Assembly: GCF_001649575.2 (NCBI RefSeq)
Contig: NC_051450.1
Coordinates: forward strand, 15,227,327-15,291,326
Source: Kryptolebias marmoratus
Lineage: Eukaryota > Chordata > Actinopteri > Cyprinodontiformes > Rivulidae
Reading direction: 5' to 3'
Length of the DNA stretch: 64,000 nucleotides
The notes below the pieces were generated by a model. It had not been told where the DNA came from and made no database searches. It saw only the letters and a program-made list of their open reading frames with translations. A program made the position numbers and the translations under genes. This document shows, in pieces, positions 23,340 to 34,822 of the stretch. Positions within the stretch are counted from its first letter, which is position 1. Every line of letters starts with the position of its first letter.

Positions 23340-23860
23340 AGTGCTCTCTTTTTTTTCGGAGTTGTAGTCAGACACAGAGCTCCATCGGATGGTGATAGAT
23401 GTGGAATCCAGCACAAACAGTTTGAACCAGTCAGGTCATGATTGATCAGCACCCTCTGGGATGTCAGGTGGATCTTTCTCCTTCAGCCAGAAGATAAAAG
23501 CCTTAACGACTTTCTAGGTTTGTTGTACCTCCCAATTGTGTGTTTGTGTGCGCCTCCCTCTTCGTGTCAGTGTTTTATTATTTCGCAGTCTTTGACCTTG
23601 AAGGTTCTGTGCTGTGATGTCTCGGTGATTTCTTTTTTTAAGTGCCAAAATGCTCCTTTTATCCGCCATTGATGCTGCTATATACACAGTACATAAATGC
23701 TTCACGGAGGAGGCCATTTGCATGAAAATTTAGTTGATTTATGACTGGATTCTATAGCATTTTCTATAATCACCGGGCACATTTTTGCAGAGGCTTAGTA
23801 GTGGCCGTAGTGATGCCACAGTACAGTGCCGCAGCTCAACTTCAAAGAGCGTTTTGTTCA
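23340..23860. promoter_or_regulatory. Candidate regulatory block with exact octamer motif
   Basis: ATTTGCAT at 23716-23723 is the exact POU/OCT octamer. The surrounding sequence is non-repetitive, with TCATGATTGATCAGC near 23436 and ATTTATGACTGG near 23736. It is flanked by AT- and T-rich DNA. Enhancer function is inferred. Confidence 0.35.
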
Positions 23861-24590
23861 CACGCACCCTCACAAAAACACAGGGTGACTTCACTGGCTT
23901 GCAGTGGCAAAGGTGCACCAGCTGGGTTGTTTTGTTCTCAACTTGTGCCTTTTCTTTTCCTCCTCTTTCTTTCAGTTTCCCCTCCTCTTCATCGTCCCCA
24001 GTTCTTCTCCAATTTTTTTTTTTTCATCTTCTTCTTTCTCAGAGCATTTGCTCCGGAGATTTACACTTACTGTTGATAGAAAAAAAAAAAAAAGAGTGTA
24101 AGTAGAAGAGAAGAGAGTGGGCGCTGCTGGTAATTCAGGTTTGGTGTGTGGTATTTTATTGAAGTCTTTTCTGATTGTCCTGCAGTGGCGATGGATGTGG
24201 CTCTTGGAAGGAAGAGAAGGTGCATTGGGGGGATCACTCGGCATCTGGCCCAACACTCTTGTGTCACAGTGACCCTCCTGTTGGGGAGACAGCGAGGGCC
24301 ACCACAGGGGGTCTCCCTGAAAAGCAACATAAATTTCAGAGTGAGAATCAATAGACTGTGAGAATTGTAAGAGATGCATTGGTTTGGACTCTCTGACTGT
24401 GACCTTAGTGCTATGCTACGCGGAAGTCTGCCTTCGACAGCTGTGAAAAATAATGTGAAAAAATAAAACTGCATTTATGATCAACTGAAATTGTTCGGTA
24501 CGTCTTTCAATTAAAACTTCTGCAGATTTGGTGAATTCTAGGAAAATCATCTGCATTAAAAAAAGGTCTGTTTTTATTGGGGGAACCTAT
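23861..24590. other. T-rich and mixed spacer
   Basis: Contains a pyrimidine-rich run at 23950-24045 and a poly-A at 24080-24092. Overlapping opposite-strand frames of 135 codons at 23972-24474 derive partly from this low complexity and show no domain. Confidence 0.4.
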
Positions 24591-24599
24591 TCTCCCACA

Positions 24600-24790
24600 T
24601 GATGTATAAATAGCCACAGCCGTGACTCTCTGTGTCAAAGTTAGGCCACTCAGCGGGGTGCAGACTTCAAAGCAACCAGGGAATTCTCCAAAACAACTGC
24701 TGGTAATTTCAAATCAGCATTCCCCCTGACAGCAGTCTAACCTTCCACCTGTAGTTTGGTATGGGCGAACTGGAGAAGAAAATGTTCAAT
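24600..24790 (+). promoter_or_regulatory. Candidate regulatory block with TATA-like motif
   Basis: TATAAATAG at 24605-24613 fits the TATA-box consensus and is followed by a GC-balanced non-repetitive block to about 24780. No transcript start can be shown. Confidence 0.2.
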
Positions 24791-24940
24791 TTGAAGCAGC
24801 ATGTGTCAGGAAAAAGGGATTTTGTTCAGTTTAAATCTAAATGCATTTGTTTTTTACGTTTATTCTGAAGGAATAGACTTTTATACAGAACATAACTGCT
24901 GATCAGGTTTTTAAAGAAAGAGCAGGAAGGATAAAAAAGT

Positions 24941-24959
24941 AAAAAAAAAAAAAAAAAAA
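24941..24959. repeat. Poly-A tract (19 nt)
   Basis: Uninterrupted A run; no retroelement body is recognisable upstream. Confidence 0.9.
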
Positions 24960-25630
24960 TCATGTTGCAGCAACTTGACTATGAATCTTCTTTTTTTTGA
25001 CTAATACATGTGTGTTTTATTTATTAGTTTTGGTCCTTTAAAACACACACACATGTTCATTGTGAGCAAACAAAAGAGACAGAAAGATAGCCTTAAGCCC
25101 ATTCAGTAGAAACATGGGGTGAGTGTGGTTTTGTGTCTTTGATGCAGTTGGCCTGTGGTGCATTGTGGGAAATGACGTGCTCTCTGGCCACAGCAGGATA
25201 CTGTATCCAGTTTTCAGGTGGCGTCGCTCTCCCATCGGTCATATTAATTATGGGGTTTTAAAAATAATAATAATAAAAACCTCTAATCCCTCTGACCTTT
25301 GAAGAGCCGGGACACATTTTAACACTTTGGAAGAAACCCGCCACACAGTTACACAAAAGCTAATGGAACAAAATGTGCAGTTTTATAAGAAAAATATAGC
25401 AAATGCTTCTCTAAAACAGGGATTTTTGCACCTTTTCAATGTTTCACTTCCTTTCCTCAGAATATCATTCCCAAACAAAGTCTCAGAAATTAACAGCTAA
25501 TCACTTGTAATCTTCCTTTTCCTAATCTTCTCAAGGAATAATCTCCGTATAACAGGGGGAGATATGAGAAAGACTCGTTTCTTTTCTCTGCTAATAATTT
25601 GCTAATTCCGCTTGTTTTCCTGCCTGAAAG

Positions 25631-25847
25631 GACACTCGTGCAGATGGACAGTCCTCTCCTGAGAGATCAAAGCGGAGTCCCCTGCTGCACGGTTACACAA
25701 GAGCCATCGCCCAGCCTCTCCTTGCAGCAGAAAGTCATCCAGTATTTTCTGTGTAATCAGATCCCGGGCCTGTGCTTTATGGGAGAAAACAGCGTCTGGA
25801 GATTGGCAGCCTACAACAGGTTTTATGGCTGTTGTTTCAGGTGGGAG
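25631..25847 (+). other. Candidate coding exon with acceptor, branch site and donor (unrecognised)
   Basis: A TGCTAAT branch-like sequence and a pyrimidine run lead to AG at 25629-25630. The 217-bp segment ends GAG|GTGAGT at 25848, a strong donor. One frame is open throughout (it enters in phase 2 and leaves in phase 0), and the stop falls just inside the presumed intron. An ATG at 25644 could be a start; the peptide begins MDSPLLRDQSGVPCC and contains several Cys and aromatic residues near the end. I recognise no family. Splice-like sites of this quality also arise by chance in 64 kb, so this is a lead only. Confidence 0.22.
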
Positions 25848-25880
25848 GTGAGTTAGGGGTGGGGGGTGGGGGGTGGATGG
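25842..25880 (+). repeat. G-rich tract with quadruplex potential
   Basis: GGGG, GGGGGG and GGGGGG separated by single T residues, then GGATGGATG. It lies immediately after the candidate donor at 25848. Confidence 0.75.
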
Positions 25881-26369
25881 ATGAGTGTCAGAGAGATTTT
25901 ACACTGCCCTCTTGTGCTCTGACACATACTGTACTGCCTCTTCCTTGTTCACACTCACTAATTTCTGCTCTGTGCTGAAACGATGCAGCAGCAACAAAGG
26001 CAGTTAAATATTATGTAAATATTCCTAAAAATCCTGTTTAAAAACAGGACTTGTCTACAGGGATGTTTTTAATGGTGCCTCCAGACAAATAAATTCAAAA
26101 TCATAATGCTTTTGTGTTTCTTTGATTGCCAATTTGCTTACATTAACAGAATTTTGTAAACACACAAAATCAAAACCAAAAAATATCACCTTTTGACAGA
26201 AATAGGTCTAGCACTTTTGTTTAAAAATTTTAAAAATTTGTGTTTTTATAGACAATAAAGCAGTCAAATGTGCCTTTTTAAAGATCGAACTGATTAAAGA
26301 TGGTGGATATTCTGAGCTGCACTCTTCCTGCTTTGTCACATGTCAAAAGGACAGAGAGGAGGGTGAGGA

Positions 26370-26770
26370 GGAATAATTGTTTGATCTGTCCTTTTGCCTG
26401 TCGCTGCCCTAATCACTCAAGACTGATTCAGAAAATGCAGGCTTGAATGTCAGAGGGCCTCCTGTGGAGAGGTGAAGCATTTCACTGGCTTTGGACAGCT
26501 TTGCCCCGGTAATCACCACTCTCAACCTGGCCGGGCACTCCAGCACTCCCCTGATTGAGCACCTCAATCTAACAAGGTGCTATTGCTGAAGCCAGAGATT
26601 CTGCCAGGTTTTGACAAACTGGCGGATTGTCGCCTGATCATCATGGGACATTGCCTTTTTTTTTTTTTTCACAGCTCAGCCATGCATGCAGCAGCTCGGA
26701 GCCTGCGAGTGCTGCACATGAAATTCAAAATACGCCCGAAAGTCACTGTCCGCACAGGAAATTAGGTAAC
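26370..26770. promoter_or_regulatory. Strong candidate conserved noncoding element
   Basis: Long GC-balanced, non-repetitive block with GAATAATTGTTTGATC near 26371, CTAATCACTC near 26410 and CCCCTGATTGAGCACC near 26547. A 13-nt poly-T interrupts it near 26655. It stands out against AT-rich flanks. Function is inferred. Confidence 0.35.
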
Positions 26771-27660
26771 TCCACATTATTCGGGCGATACACCACCAGG
26801 CACCAGCTTTTATTTCCTGTCATGTTGGAGTGACAAGTCAATTTTGGGTATCTACTTTACATTTCCCATGTGATTTGTGACTGCTATCGTGTCTCATCTG
26901 ACCTCACTTCATTCTGTGACACCAGGGCTTTCCTGTGGGAATACACATCCCAATCCTAACTAGGTTGCAGCATGTTTACAACACACCTTTAACCTTGAGT
27001 TTTTACCTCTAGAGACAGAAAATAATTAAAGTAGCAAAGGTTAGTCCATTATAACTTCTCCAATCTAAAACTATTATCTTGTAGTATAATGAAAATTGTA
27101 ATTCATTATTAGTACTAATTATTTTCCTAAAACAAATAAGGAAAACCAAAAATGTTATGTTATATAGACATTTAAATTAGTAGACTAAATGATTAAAAAA
27201 ATTCTGCAAGAAATAAAGAAGCATAGACAGGTACAATCATCATAAACACTTGACCTAAATTTTTTTAGCTAAAGTACTAAAAACTAAACACTTTTTTTTC
27301 TGATAGCAGCGCCCCCTGTGATTAGGTTAAGATTATTTTAGACAACATTCAAAGATAGTGACAGGTCCACTAATCAAGTTTGCATTAAAAACATAAATCA
27401 GCTGATTTAACTTCACTTATTTAAAAAAATCCATAGTAACTAAGCCTCAGATAAAATGTAAAATCTTAGTTTGTTGTGAGAGACTTGCTCTAAAAATTTG
27501 TCTGACAAATAAAAAATATGTAAAAATCTGAGAGAACTTTCTGAATAATTTGGTTTGCCATTACTGCAAATTTAAATACTACTGTTCATCCATACAGTAA
27601 TATCTGTAATTACATTTGTCACACTGTAAACACAATGCATTTCAGATAATAACAATAGTA
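26771..27660. other. AT-rich spacer with one CTCF-like site
   Basis: AT-rich DNA. CAGCGCCCCCTGTG at 27307-27320 matches, on the minus strand, the AGGGGGCGCT core of the vertebrate CTCF motif, and its GC richness is out of place here. Confidence 0.35.
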
Positions 27661-27662
27661 AT

Positions 27663-27915
27663 TTGACAACCTTTTTTTCATTTTCTGATTTTCCCTGTGT
27701 ATGTTTATATAATCTTGGTGTCTGTTTATTCTTTGCCACATATCTGAGTGTTTTTATGTGTTTTAGATTGTGTCTTGATGTATCAAATCAACATTTCTCT
27801 CTCTCTCTCTCTCTGGTGTGGTGTTTTGTTAAATGTAATAAATGCATGTCTTTATTAACTGTCTGCACTTGGGTCCTCCTTCCGCCATCATCTCATGGCA
27901 ATAAGTGGTCTTGAC
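27663..27915 (+). mobile_element. LTR-like retroelement remnant
   Basis: AATAAA at 27837-27842 is followed by CTGCACTTGGGTCCTCCTTC and a short tail ending CTCATGGCA. This resembles the R-U5 end of fish LTR elements and the 13830-14220 remnant. A (CT)n run lies inside. No left end or internal region is identified. Confidence 0.4.
27796..27814. repeat. (CT)n microsatellite
   Basis: Nine CT dinucleotides. Confidence 0.95.
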
Positions 27916-28120
27916 AATAGTTCTTTATGCTTTTTGAGTGAAAAGATGGCTACTGAAATTGAGCCTGAGAAACTTTGCTGTTTTTGGAACATCATTTTTA
28001 AAAAAGAAAATGTTAGAAACTGCTTACTCCAGTTCTAGTGTCAAAAACACAATTGAAGATGATCATACATGATTTTATTTCATGTTGCTTAGACTATACT
28101 GTATCTTTATTTATTTGTCT

Positions 28121-28160
28121 AACCCTCCCAATGGCCTTTGGGTCAAATGGACCCGAAGTT
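28121..28160. repeat. Possible transposon terminus containing GGGTCAAATGGACCC
   Basis: AACCCTCCCAATGGCC precedes the near-palindromic GGGTCAAATGGACCC at 28140-28154. A similar phrase occurs at ends of abundant fish MITEs. Only one end is visible. Confidence 0.3.
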
Positions 28161-28184
28161 TCAAGGGCTTCTCTTTGTCTCTTC

Positions 28185-28728
28185 AGTTATGAGGGATTCA
28201 GGAGGGTTCAGAAAGAGTTTGACTGTCTCCAGTCAGTCCAGAGCGCTGCTGCAAGACCTAACAAACACCTAAAAGAAACAACACATTACACCTGTTTTAA
28301 TTGCTTTACTAGCTACCAGTACGTTTTAGAATTTGTTATAAAACTAGTCCTTTTACATTTTATAACTCCACTTCTCGTAGTCTGAGATCATCTGGACAAA
28401 AACCACTGGTGGAGCCACAGACTCTCTTTAAAACTAGAGGAGGCAAATGTCTTAAGGCAGTGGCCTCCAGGTTGTGTTGCCTCTATCTTTACATTATCTT
28501 GTTTCTGGTGATATTTTTAAAAGCAGCTAAAGACTCATTTATCTAAACCAGCATTTGGTTCAGACTTTATGGTTGTATGGTTTCACTTGTTTTAATGCTG
28601 TTTTATATTTGCTTTAAAGGTCCACAGTTTTTGTGCATGTGTGTTATATGTGTCCTGTCTGAGAAACACTTTGTGTTTTTTTATCTTGTGAAAGGTGCTA
28701 CATAAATAAACTTTACTTACATACTTAC
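28185..28728 (+). mobile_element. 3' part of an L2/Rex1-type LINE, degenerate
   Basis: Near 28228 one frame reads LQSVQSAAAR, close to the conserved LQ.VQNAAAR of the post-reverse-transcriptase region in L2/Rex1-like LINEs. In a shifted frame ACACCTGTT... gives TPVL, then LPVRFRICYK and RSLRSSGQKPLVEPQTLFKT, all in the expected order for that family. A 3' UTR follows and ends GTGCTACATAAATAAAC plus an irregular TTAC-repeat tail. Frameshifts and stops show it is dead, and it is 5' truncated. L2 versus Rex1 is not resolved. Confidence 0.75.
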
Positions 28729-30460
28729 TGCCTGAGGTGAAACCTTTAAGATTTTTTGAAAAGCCTAAAGGAATATTGTTTATACTACAAAAAAAGTTGA
28801 CTGCTTAGAAGCAAAATGGAAAAAAAAGAAGGGATTGTACTGAACTTGCAGAAAGCAACTAACTGTAGAGGTCATGCTTTGAGCTTGATTAAGGAAAACC
28901 ATGAGCATTGCACATTTGGATATCAAACATATAATTCACAAGTTACTAGTACAGCTACATCTGACATTTGGCCAAATGATGTCCAATTAGTTCTCAAGGT
29001 CAAATATAAAACTTGGTAAAATAAAACAAATCTTTGTGCCAAAAACCAGAAGAACGAGAAAAAAAGAGGGGTGCCTTTACAGCCACCCATGCTCACCCTC
29101 CATCACTCATTTCAGCTCTAATGACAACAATTCAACTCTCGTACAACCTCTTTAGTAACACATTTTGTTAAAATCAATGCAAATAATATACTATAGACCA
29201 AAATAACAACGGGCACAAAGAAACAAGCACTGCTATATAAACACCCATCAGACAAAAACAAACCACTACTGAGCACAAAAACATAACAAAATGTTTTGTG
29301 CAAAGTGCAAAATCAGCCAAGTTGCTCTCCATACCTCATCACTACAACATTTTCTATGACTAATATTAGCGTCTCGGTTCAAAGTATAAATGACTGCTCA
29401 TAAAGAATTCATGTATTTTACTTCAAGAGTCTAGGACAATCCAATGAATATTTATGCAAGTGAACAACTCTCAAGTCAACAGCGGATGTAGAACTTAAAA
29501 TGACGAGTAACTGATTTCACACTCCCACGACTAGCAAGTTTCGACAGTCAAATGGGTTTTTCCATCAAGGATCTGTCTGGGTCTGCAGAGTGAATGCAGT
29601 TATTACTGTAGATCATGAAGGCAGAAAGGGATCACCAAGTCCAGCATTTTTATATAGTATGTAGTAAAAGAAAATGTAAAATGCAAGTAAAAGTCCAACA
29701 CTGAGTTTTAATTAGGGTCTTCAGTTTTACATTGGGACAGTTAAGATCACAATTTCTGTTAAATAAATCAATATTTTTTTTATATCATATAAGAAATTAA
29801 AAGACGCCAGTAAATGTGAAGAAATAAAACGCTAATAAAAAACAGAAAACAATTACAAGTATTTTAAAAGGTTCTGAGGGTCTAAAATTACCTGCTGTGG
29901 GAGTTCAGGTAGTGCATTAAGAAATTATGATCAATTTTAGTTTTTATACTGCTGGATTTAATGTGTCATAAAAGTCCCCATTCAGTGGGAAATAATAGCC
30001 CTGGTCAGGGTTGTGAAAGGGGAAATTCATTGTAGTCTTGCCTTAAGTTCTTTAACCTCTCATCTGTTTTCAGCTTAATATAATATTGTTGATTTATTTG
30101 TGATATATTTGGAGCTGCAGGCGTTTTTCTGCGTCTTTCCTGAAATGAATGGACGGTCTTTATGACTGTGGATGGATGTTTCATTATTCCCGTTGGCTTG
30201 ACTGTGAATTGTGGCCAGAACACGGCAGTCACTCCATCAAAAGGAATTATGTTCAGCGTCTCATAAAGACATTTGTCTTACGAGACAGAAGGTATTACAG
30301 CAATGAAAGACTCTTAAGTGCTGTTAAAATCAGCGCAGGAGACTTCATGCTGCAGGAGCCGAGGGAACACAGCCACTTGGTCTCCAGCAATCCTTATGGC
30401 ATTTTCAATACAGATCCTCATAACTTGATGCTGAAAAGTTGATTAATAGTGCATTTAGTA
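28729..30460. other. AT-rich spacer; one 97-codon frame
   Basis: Unique AT-rich DNA. 30149-30442 is open on + for 97 codons with no recognised domain; its GC is higher than the surroundings and it may be part of a regulatory block continuing into 30470. Confidence 0.4.
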
Positions 30461-30469
30461 CAACTTACA

Positions 30470-30725
30470 GCCTTCTTCTTGGTAATAAATTAGGGTCATT
30501 AATCAATAAAGAGCAGAGCAATTCTACAAGACAGGGGACATGCTGATTCCTAATAGAAAAAGAGAGGAGTGACGCTCAGGCCTTTCCCACCATTGACCAC
30601 CCTGGCTGAGGTGTGTATTGTGCACCTGCCTAAATCCAATTAAATGGCATAATTAATGAACATCTTTTTCAGTAATAATGGGCTTTGCCACTCTGGCAGC
30701 CTATTGATTTCATAGTGAGAAACTA
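30470..30725. promoter_or_regulatory. Strong candidate conserved noncoding element
   Basis: Non-repetitive block rich in homeodomain cores (GGTCATTAATCAATAAAG near 30493, AAATGGCATAATTAATG near 30641) alternating with GC-balanced text. Followed by a CA repeat at 30763-30776. Function inferred. Confidence 0.4.
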
Positions 30726-30762
30726 GTTAGTTTAGCCTGTCTCTGTCAGCCTAGTTTCTGTT

Positions 30763-30776
30763 GCACACACACACAC
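30763..30776. repeat. (CA)n microsatellite
   Basis: Seven CA dinucleotides passing into an A-rich run. Confidence 0.9.
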
Positions 30777-31379
30777 AAAAACAAACAAAAAAACACATAT
30801 GACTGACTTTAAAAAATGCATTTGTATAACACAAGTTAAGTTTATATTTGTTAGATAAATCATTGTTGTTGGTGGCATGTAAGTCTAATTCTGAAAAGAG
30901 TAACTTTCAACACAGTCATAAATTTCACCCAGTCGTGCTGCTTCAGCTTGACCCCTTTCCTTTCGTCCAAGGGTGACACAAAGTACCACAAAGTACAAAG
31001 TACTTGTCTGTTCAATAAGATTCCTTTTATGTTTCACTGACATGTGGTGCTCATATGGTGTGAATTCAAACAAATCTAATAACGTCTAATAAAGTAAAAA
31101 CATTTATCGTGAAAAATAAGTTTGACCTACATAATCCATTAAAATGAATCAAACTCAACCCTGGTAAAAGGTTTCAACATAATTGCTTAAAAGAAAAACA
31201 CAAAATAGTGTAAATTTGTTGTGTATATTTTTCATGTTCTTTCAACAAGTTGTTTTTTGAGTGTAAATAGCTAGAAATGTTATTATTTTTCATGCTTTTT
31301 GAGTCTTTCCCCTTTTTTGTAATGGTAAGTACAGATCCTGTCATCTTGTTAGACGTTGAGCTGAAACGTAAATGTTTTT

Positions 31380-31810
31380 AAGAATCCCAGTTGATAGCAG
31401 CAGGGATTTGATGGCTGATGTGGATGGCACCAAGCGGTAGCGAACAATACAATCTGGCCCAAAAGAGGAGCAAAAAAGGAAATTTTGTCAGAAGACAGCT
31501 GAAGTGAATAGCAGATGAATGACTCTCAGGTTTGCCTCGCTACCTACCTGCCTTGACAAAGTGCATTCCCCATCTAATGCTGTCCAGAGCTGTCACACTG
31601 CCTCAGCTTCATTCAGCTTGATTAATGATAAGCTGTGGGGCACAGCCACGAGGTCTAGTCTCAATTATGAAAACGGCAGTAACTAGTCCATTGTGCTGAT
31701 GTGCTTTATTCCACTGACAGTGCTGAAAAATAGCAATAATTCTAATTAGAGCTTCATCATTTATCTCTCATTTATTGGCTTCCTTTGACTCCCAGCCTCA
31801 TCCATCCAAA
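31380..31810. promoter_or_regulatory. Strong candidate conserved noncoding element
   Basis: CAGCTT (31614-31619) and AAGCTG (31630-31635) are inverted around GATTAATGAT, a homeodomain-type core. TCTAATTAGAGC follows near 31741. The block is non-repetitive over about 400 bp and has no open frame. Function inferred. Confidence 0.4.
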
Positions 31811-32159
31811 CTTGACCTAACCCATGAAAGACTCCCTCATCATATTTTATCAACAAGTTCAAACTACGTATTTGTACTTATAGACAATGCTGGTTCTAAG
31901 AAGAGACAGCTGTTTCTTTTTCTGAAGCCATTTAGAACTCTGTATTGTGATTAAATTTGCTAGAGAAGAGAAGATTCAACATGTCCCATTTTACCATTAA
32001 AGTCACAACGCATAGAGTTTATAGGGGAAGATAAGTGAGTTTAATATGCACTGGAGGGTAAAGAAAATATTCTATTACAGTGTGTAGTATCGGTATTACC
32101 CCATAAAGAATCTAATATGGCAATTTAGGGAGCAATTTTTAATATGACTTTTATGATGC

Positions 32160-32520
32160 ACGGCCCTACTTATGGTAATGAAGTTGTCATAGTAGTTGTT
32201 CACTGCTGCTAATGCACAGACCATCTTTCAATTTGCACGAATTAGACTAAACTGTTACGAATGAACTTCATTAATGCCGGAATGAGAAAACACATGTTAT
32301 TGCGTTTCTGGACCAGTGGCTCTGGGATTGTGTGTTTTATATTGATTTGATCTAATTCTGGAGTTTGAGAGGAAGGATTGTCTTAGGTGTACAGAATTGC
32401 TCTAAAATACAAACAAACAGCAGGGGGTCGTCATCCCATTTCAATACGAGGCCGGATTCTTATTGAGGAGAGGAATGATGTGGTTTACGATTCTGACTGA
32501 GCCAACACTTTAAATGGTTT
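32160..32520. promoter_or_regulatory. Candidate conserved noncoding element
   Basis: Balanced unique block with GCACGAATTAGACTAAAC near 32236 and CTTCATTAATGCCGG near 32267. CpGs are retained. Function inferred. Confidence 0.35.
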
Positions 32521-33590
32521 AATTCTAGCATTTAGTGTCACACTTTCATCAATTTTATAAAACAAGGTGACGTTCTTTCAGATTTTTTAGTCAACAGACA
32601 CTGCCTTTTTTTATTGTTGTTGTTGTTTTTGATTCCTTGGATGTTAAGTTTTTCCCACTTCTAAAGGCAGCATAAAACACAGCTGTCAATTCCAGCAGCA
32701 TCTCTGACATATGCACACCATATTCTGTGGCACTGGTGCAATGAAACTCTGGCTCCAACAATATTTGACACTTGGAGAAAATACTGCTTTACAAAGGAGA
32801 GAAAAAGTCCAAGAGAGGTGGTAAAGTAAATTGCAGGATTTTTGTCGAACAAATCCAAGTCTCCCAGTAGTTGACTCCTGTGAGTGTGTGAGATGATTGT
32901 GAGACCAGGGTCTGACTTTTGTTTCTTTACCCACTTTTACCTTGGAGAACACAGTTTTATTGCCTTGTTAGTGCAGTGTGAGAGAGAGCGTTATATGTTT
33001 CAAAGAATTTTTACCATATTTAATGTTTCGAGTTAGTGACAATTTTTTCAACTATATTTTTAAAATGTGTTTAATCTACTTTTCATCCCTTGATGTGGGG
33101 TCCTTTGAAAACATGAAAAACTAATATTTTGTTGTAGATGGCCCAGGCTGCACCTAAGCTGCAGCTGCTGCAATTTGTGTTTACAAATAATCATAAAAAA
33201 CCAGTATTTCCATGTATTTCAAAATTTATGCCACTATCTCTGCAAAGTGAGGGTATTCAAAACGCCATGTACAACAGGCAAGATATTTGTTGCTCCCAAT
33301 TTTTTACAGAACCCTTTTTGGAAAATAAGAACTTTTGCTTTAATGTAAAACAACAATAATCACACTATGTTTTCATTCACATGTCAAAGTCATTATTTCA
33401 TTACTTCACCTCTCTTGATACCTGTGGTCCTGCTGGAGAAAACAAATCCATATATACAGTAAAATATTTTTTCAGGAGTCTGTTTTCATACTAATTATTT
33501 AATTATTCATTTTAAATATTGATAGCTTTGACACAGCCAGCTATGAATGAGCCCCCCTTTTTTGCATAATGTATTAGTAGTTAATGCTGA
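32521..33590. other. Spacer, no gene seen
   Basis: AT-rich DNA with a (TTG)n patch near 32615-32629. Short frames on both strands have no domain. Confidence 0.45.
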
Positions 33591-33599
33591 CAAACAACA

Positions 33600-33870
33600 A
33601 TCAGTAGAAAATCTTGTCTTTTTGTGTGACGAGAGGAATAATCAATGTCCATTGTCAATTCAAGGTGGAGCAATTACCTGTTGAGTCTTCATTCATGTCA
33701 AAGTGAACCCTGAGTTTGGCTCACTGAGTACAATCCCTTAATCTTATTCCGTTCGCTGATTGAGAAATCTGGCAATGTTCTAATGCGAGTGGACAGATGT
33801 TGGGAATCAGGTTTGATTCTTTTAATTACTTTGGGAGGTGTTTTTCAGGCATGGTTGGCACCTTTTTCAT
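33600..33870. promoter_or_regulatory. Candidate enhancer with inverted SOX pair
   Basis: CAATG (33643-33647) and CATTG (33650-33654) are inverted around TC, giving back-to-back SOX cores, one being the exact CCATTGT. GCAATTACC follows near 33671 and TTTTAATTAC near 33818. The block is non-repetitive. Enhancer role inferred. Confidence 0.4.
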
Positions 33871-34148
33871 TCAATTTAACAAATGTATAATGCAGAAATT
33901 TTTCTTTAAATGATTCAGACAGACAATGAGGCAGTTTGCTGTTTTCTTAGAAAAATAACAGCAATTGAAGAGAATCGCTGTAAGGTTGACCAAGCAGCAA
34001 TCAGGTGCATAAAAGGCATCTGAAGCTATTTAGCTGAGTGTTTTATTTATTTTTGTAGCAGTGGAATAACAGAATATTTAAAATTCTGGGGAGAATAAAA
34101 ATAATTTAGCAGCCAAAATTTGCTTCTATATATATTAATACAAAAAAT

Positions 34149-34165
34149 ACACACACACACACACA
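34149..34165. repeat. (AC)n microsatellite
   Basis: Eight to nine AC dinucleotides. Confidence 0.9.
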
Positions 34166-34233
34166 GCTCAATACATATAAAGGAATTTGCAGCTACACAG
34201 AGGAACCAAGCACCAGCCACTAGCTGACAGTAC

Positions 34234-34690
34234 CATTGTTTGAGACTTCCAAATACAATTCGACAAACAAGGTGAGGGCTACCAGACACTGTGGTGGTCG
34301 ACAAACTACAGAAGGCACCGGTGATAGATGTAGTGATCCCGAGCTATTGTAACATCAAAAAGAAGGAACAAGAGAAATACCAAAGGCTAAAAGAGAAAAC
34401 TGAGAAGTTGTGAAAAGTCAAGGCTTTAGTGGTGCCAGTGATCATTGGAGCATTCAGGACTGTCCCCCCACCCCAAAAGAAAAAAAAAAACAATGAAACT
34501 GGGAGAACAGCTCCAACAGATTCCAGGAACAACCTCAGATCTGTGTCCAGAAGAGCGCAATCCCAGGAACAGCTCTGATACTGCACAGTTCCATCAAGTT
34601 CCAGGACCACTGGTAGAGCTCTGGAGCTTGGCATTAAAGCATGGCTGCCCATGTGTAACAAAGGCAAGCTCAATATGCAAAAAGACCAAA
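34234..34690 (+). pseudogene. Broken LINE ORF: restriction-like endonuclease and C-terminus
   Basis: Fragments in the right order match the C-terminal region of RLE-type non-LTR retrotransposons, whose PD...D...K nuclease nicks the target DNA. From 34279 one frame reads LPDTVVVDKLQKAPVIDVVI, carrying the PD and ID residues, followed by KKKEQEKYQRLKE. An FQIQFDK phrase lies just upstream in another frame. After an in-frame TGA near 34412 and VPVIIGAF, an A-tract frameshift near 34482 moves to a frame with LGEQLQQIPGTTSD. At least two frameshifts and one stop make it dead. R2/NeSL-like affiliation is from family knowledge. No reverse transcriptase domain is in the window. Confidence 0.75.
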
Positions 34691-34822
34691 ATGAAAGAGT
34701 TTTAAAGATTTTTAAACATTTACCATCGTTTTTTTACATGTGACATTAGTCTCAAACTGATTTAAGACTGAATCCCATTTTCTATTTTTACTACAACCCC
34801 TATTGGCCCTTAATTTAAAATA

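Noticed and set aside
23972..24474. Two overlapping 135-codon minus frames
   Set aside because: Both run through polypyrimidine and poly-A low complexity; being open in two frames at once points to composition, not coding.
31420..31470. AATACAATCTGGCCCAAAAG resembling the start of a fish gypsy element after its LTR
   Set aside because: Short, with no LTR before it and no gag or pol frame after it; it sits inside a regulatory-looking block.
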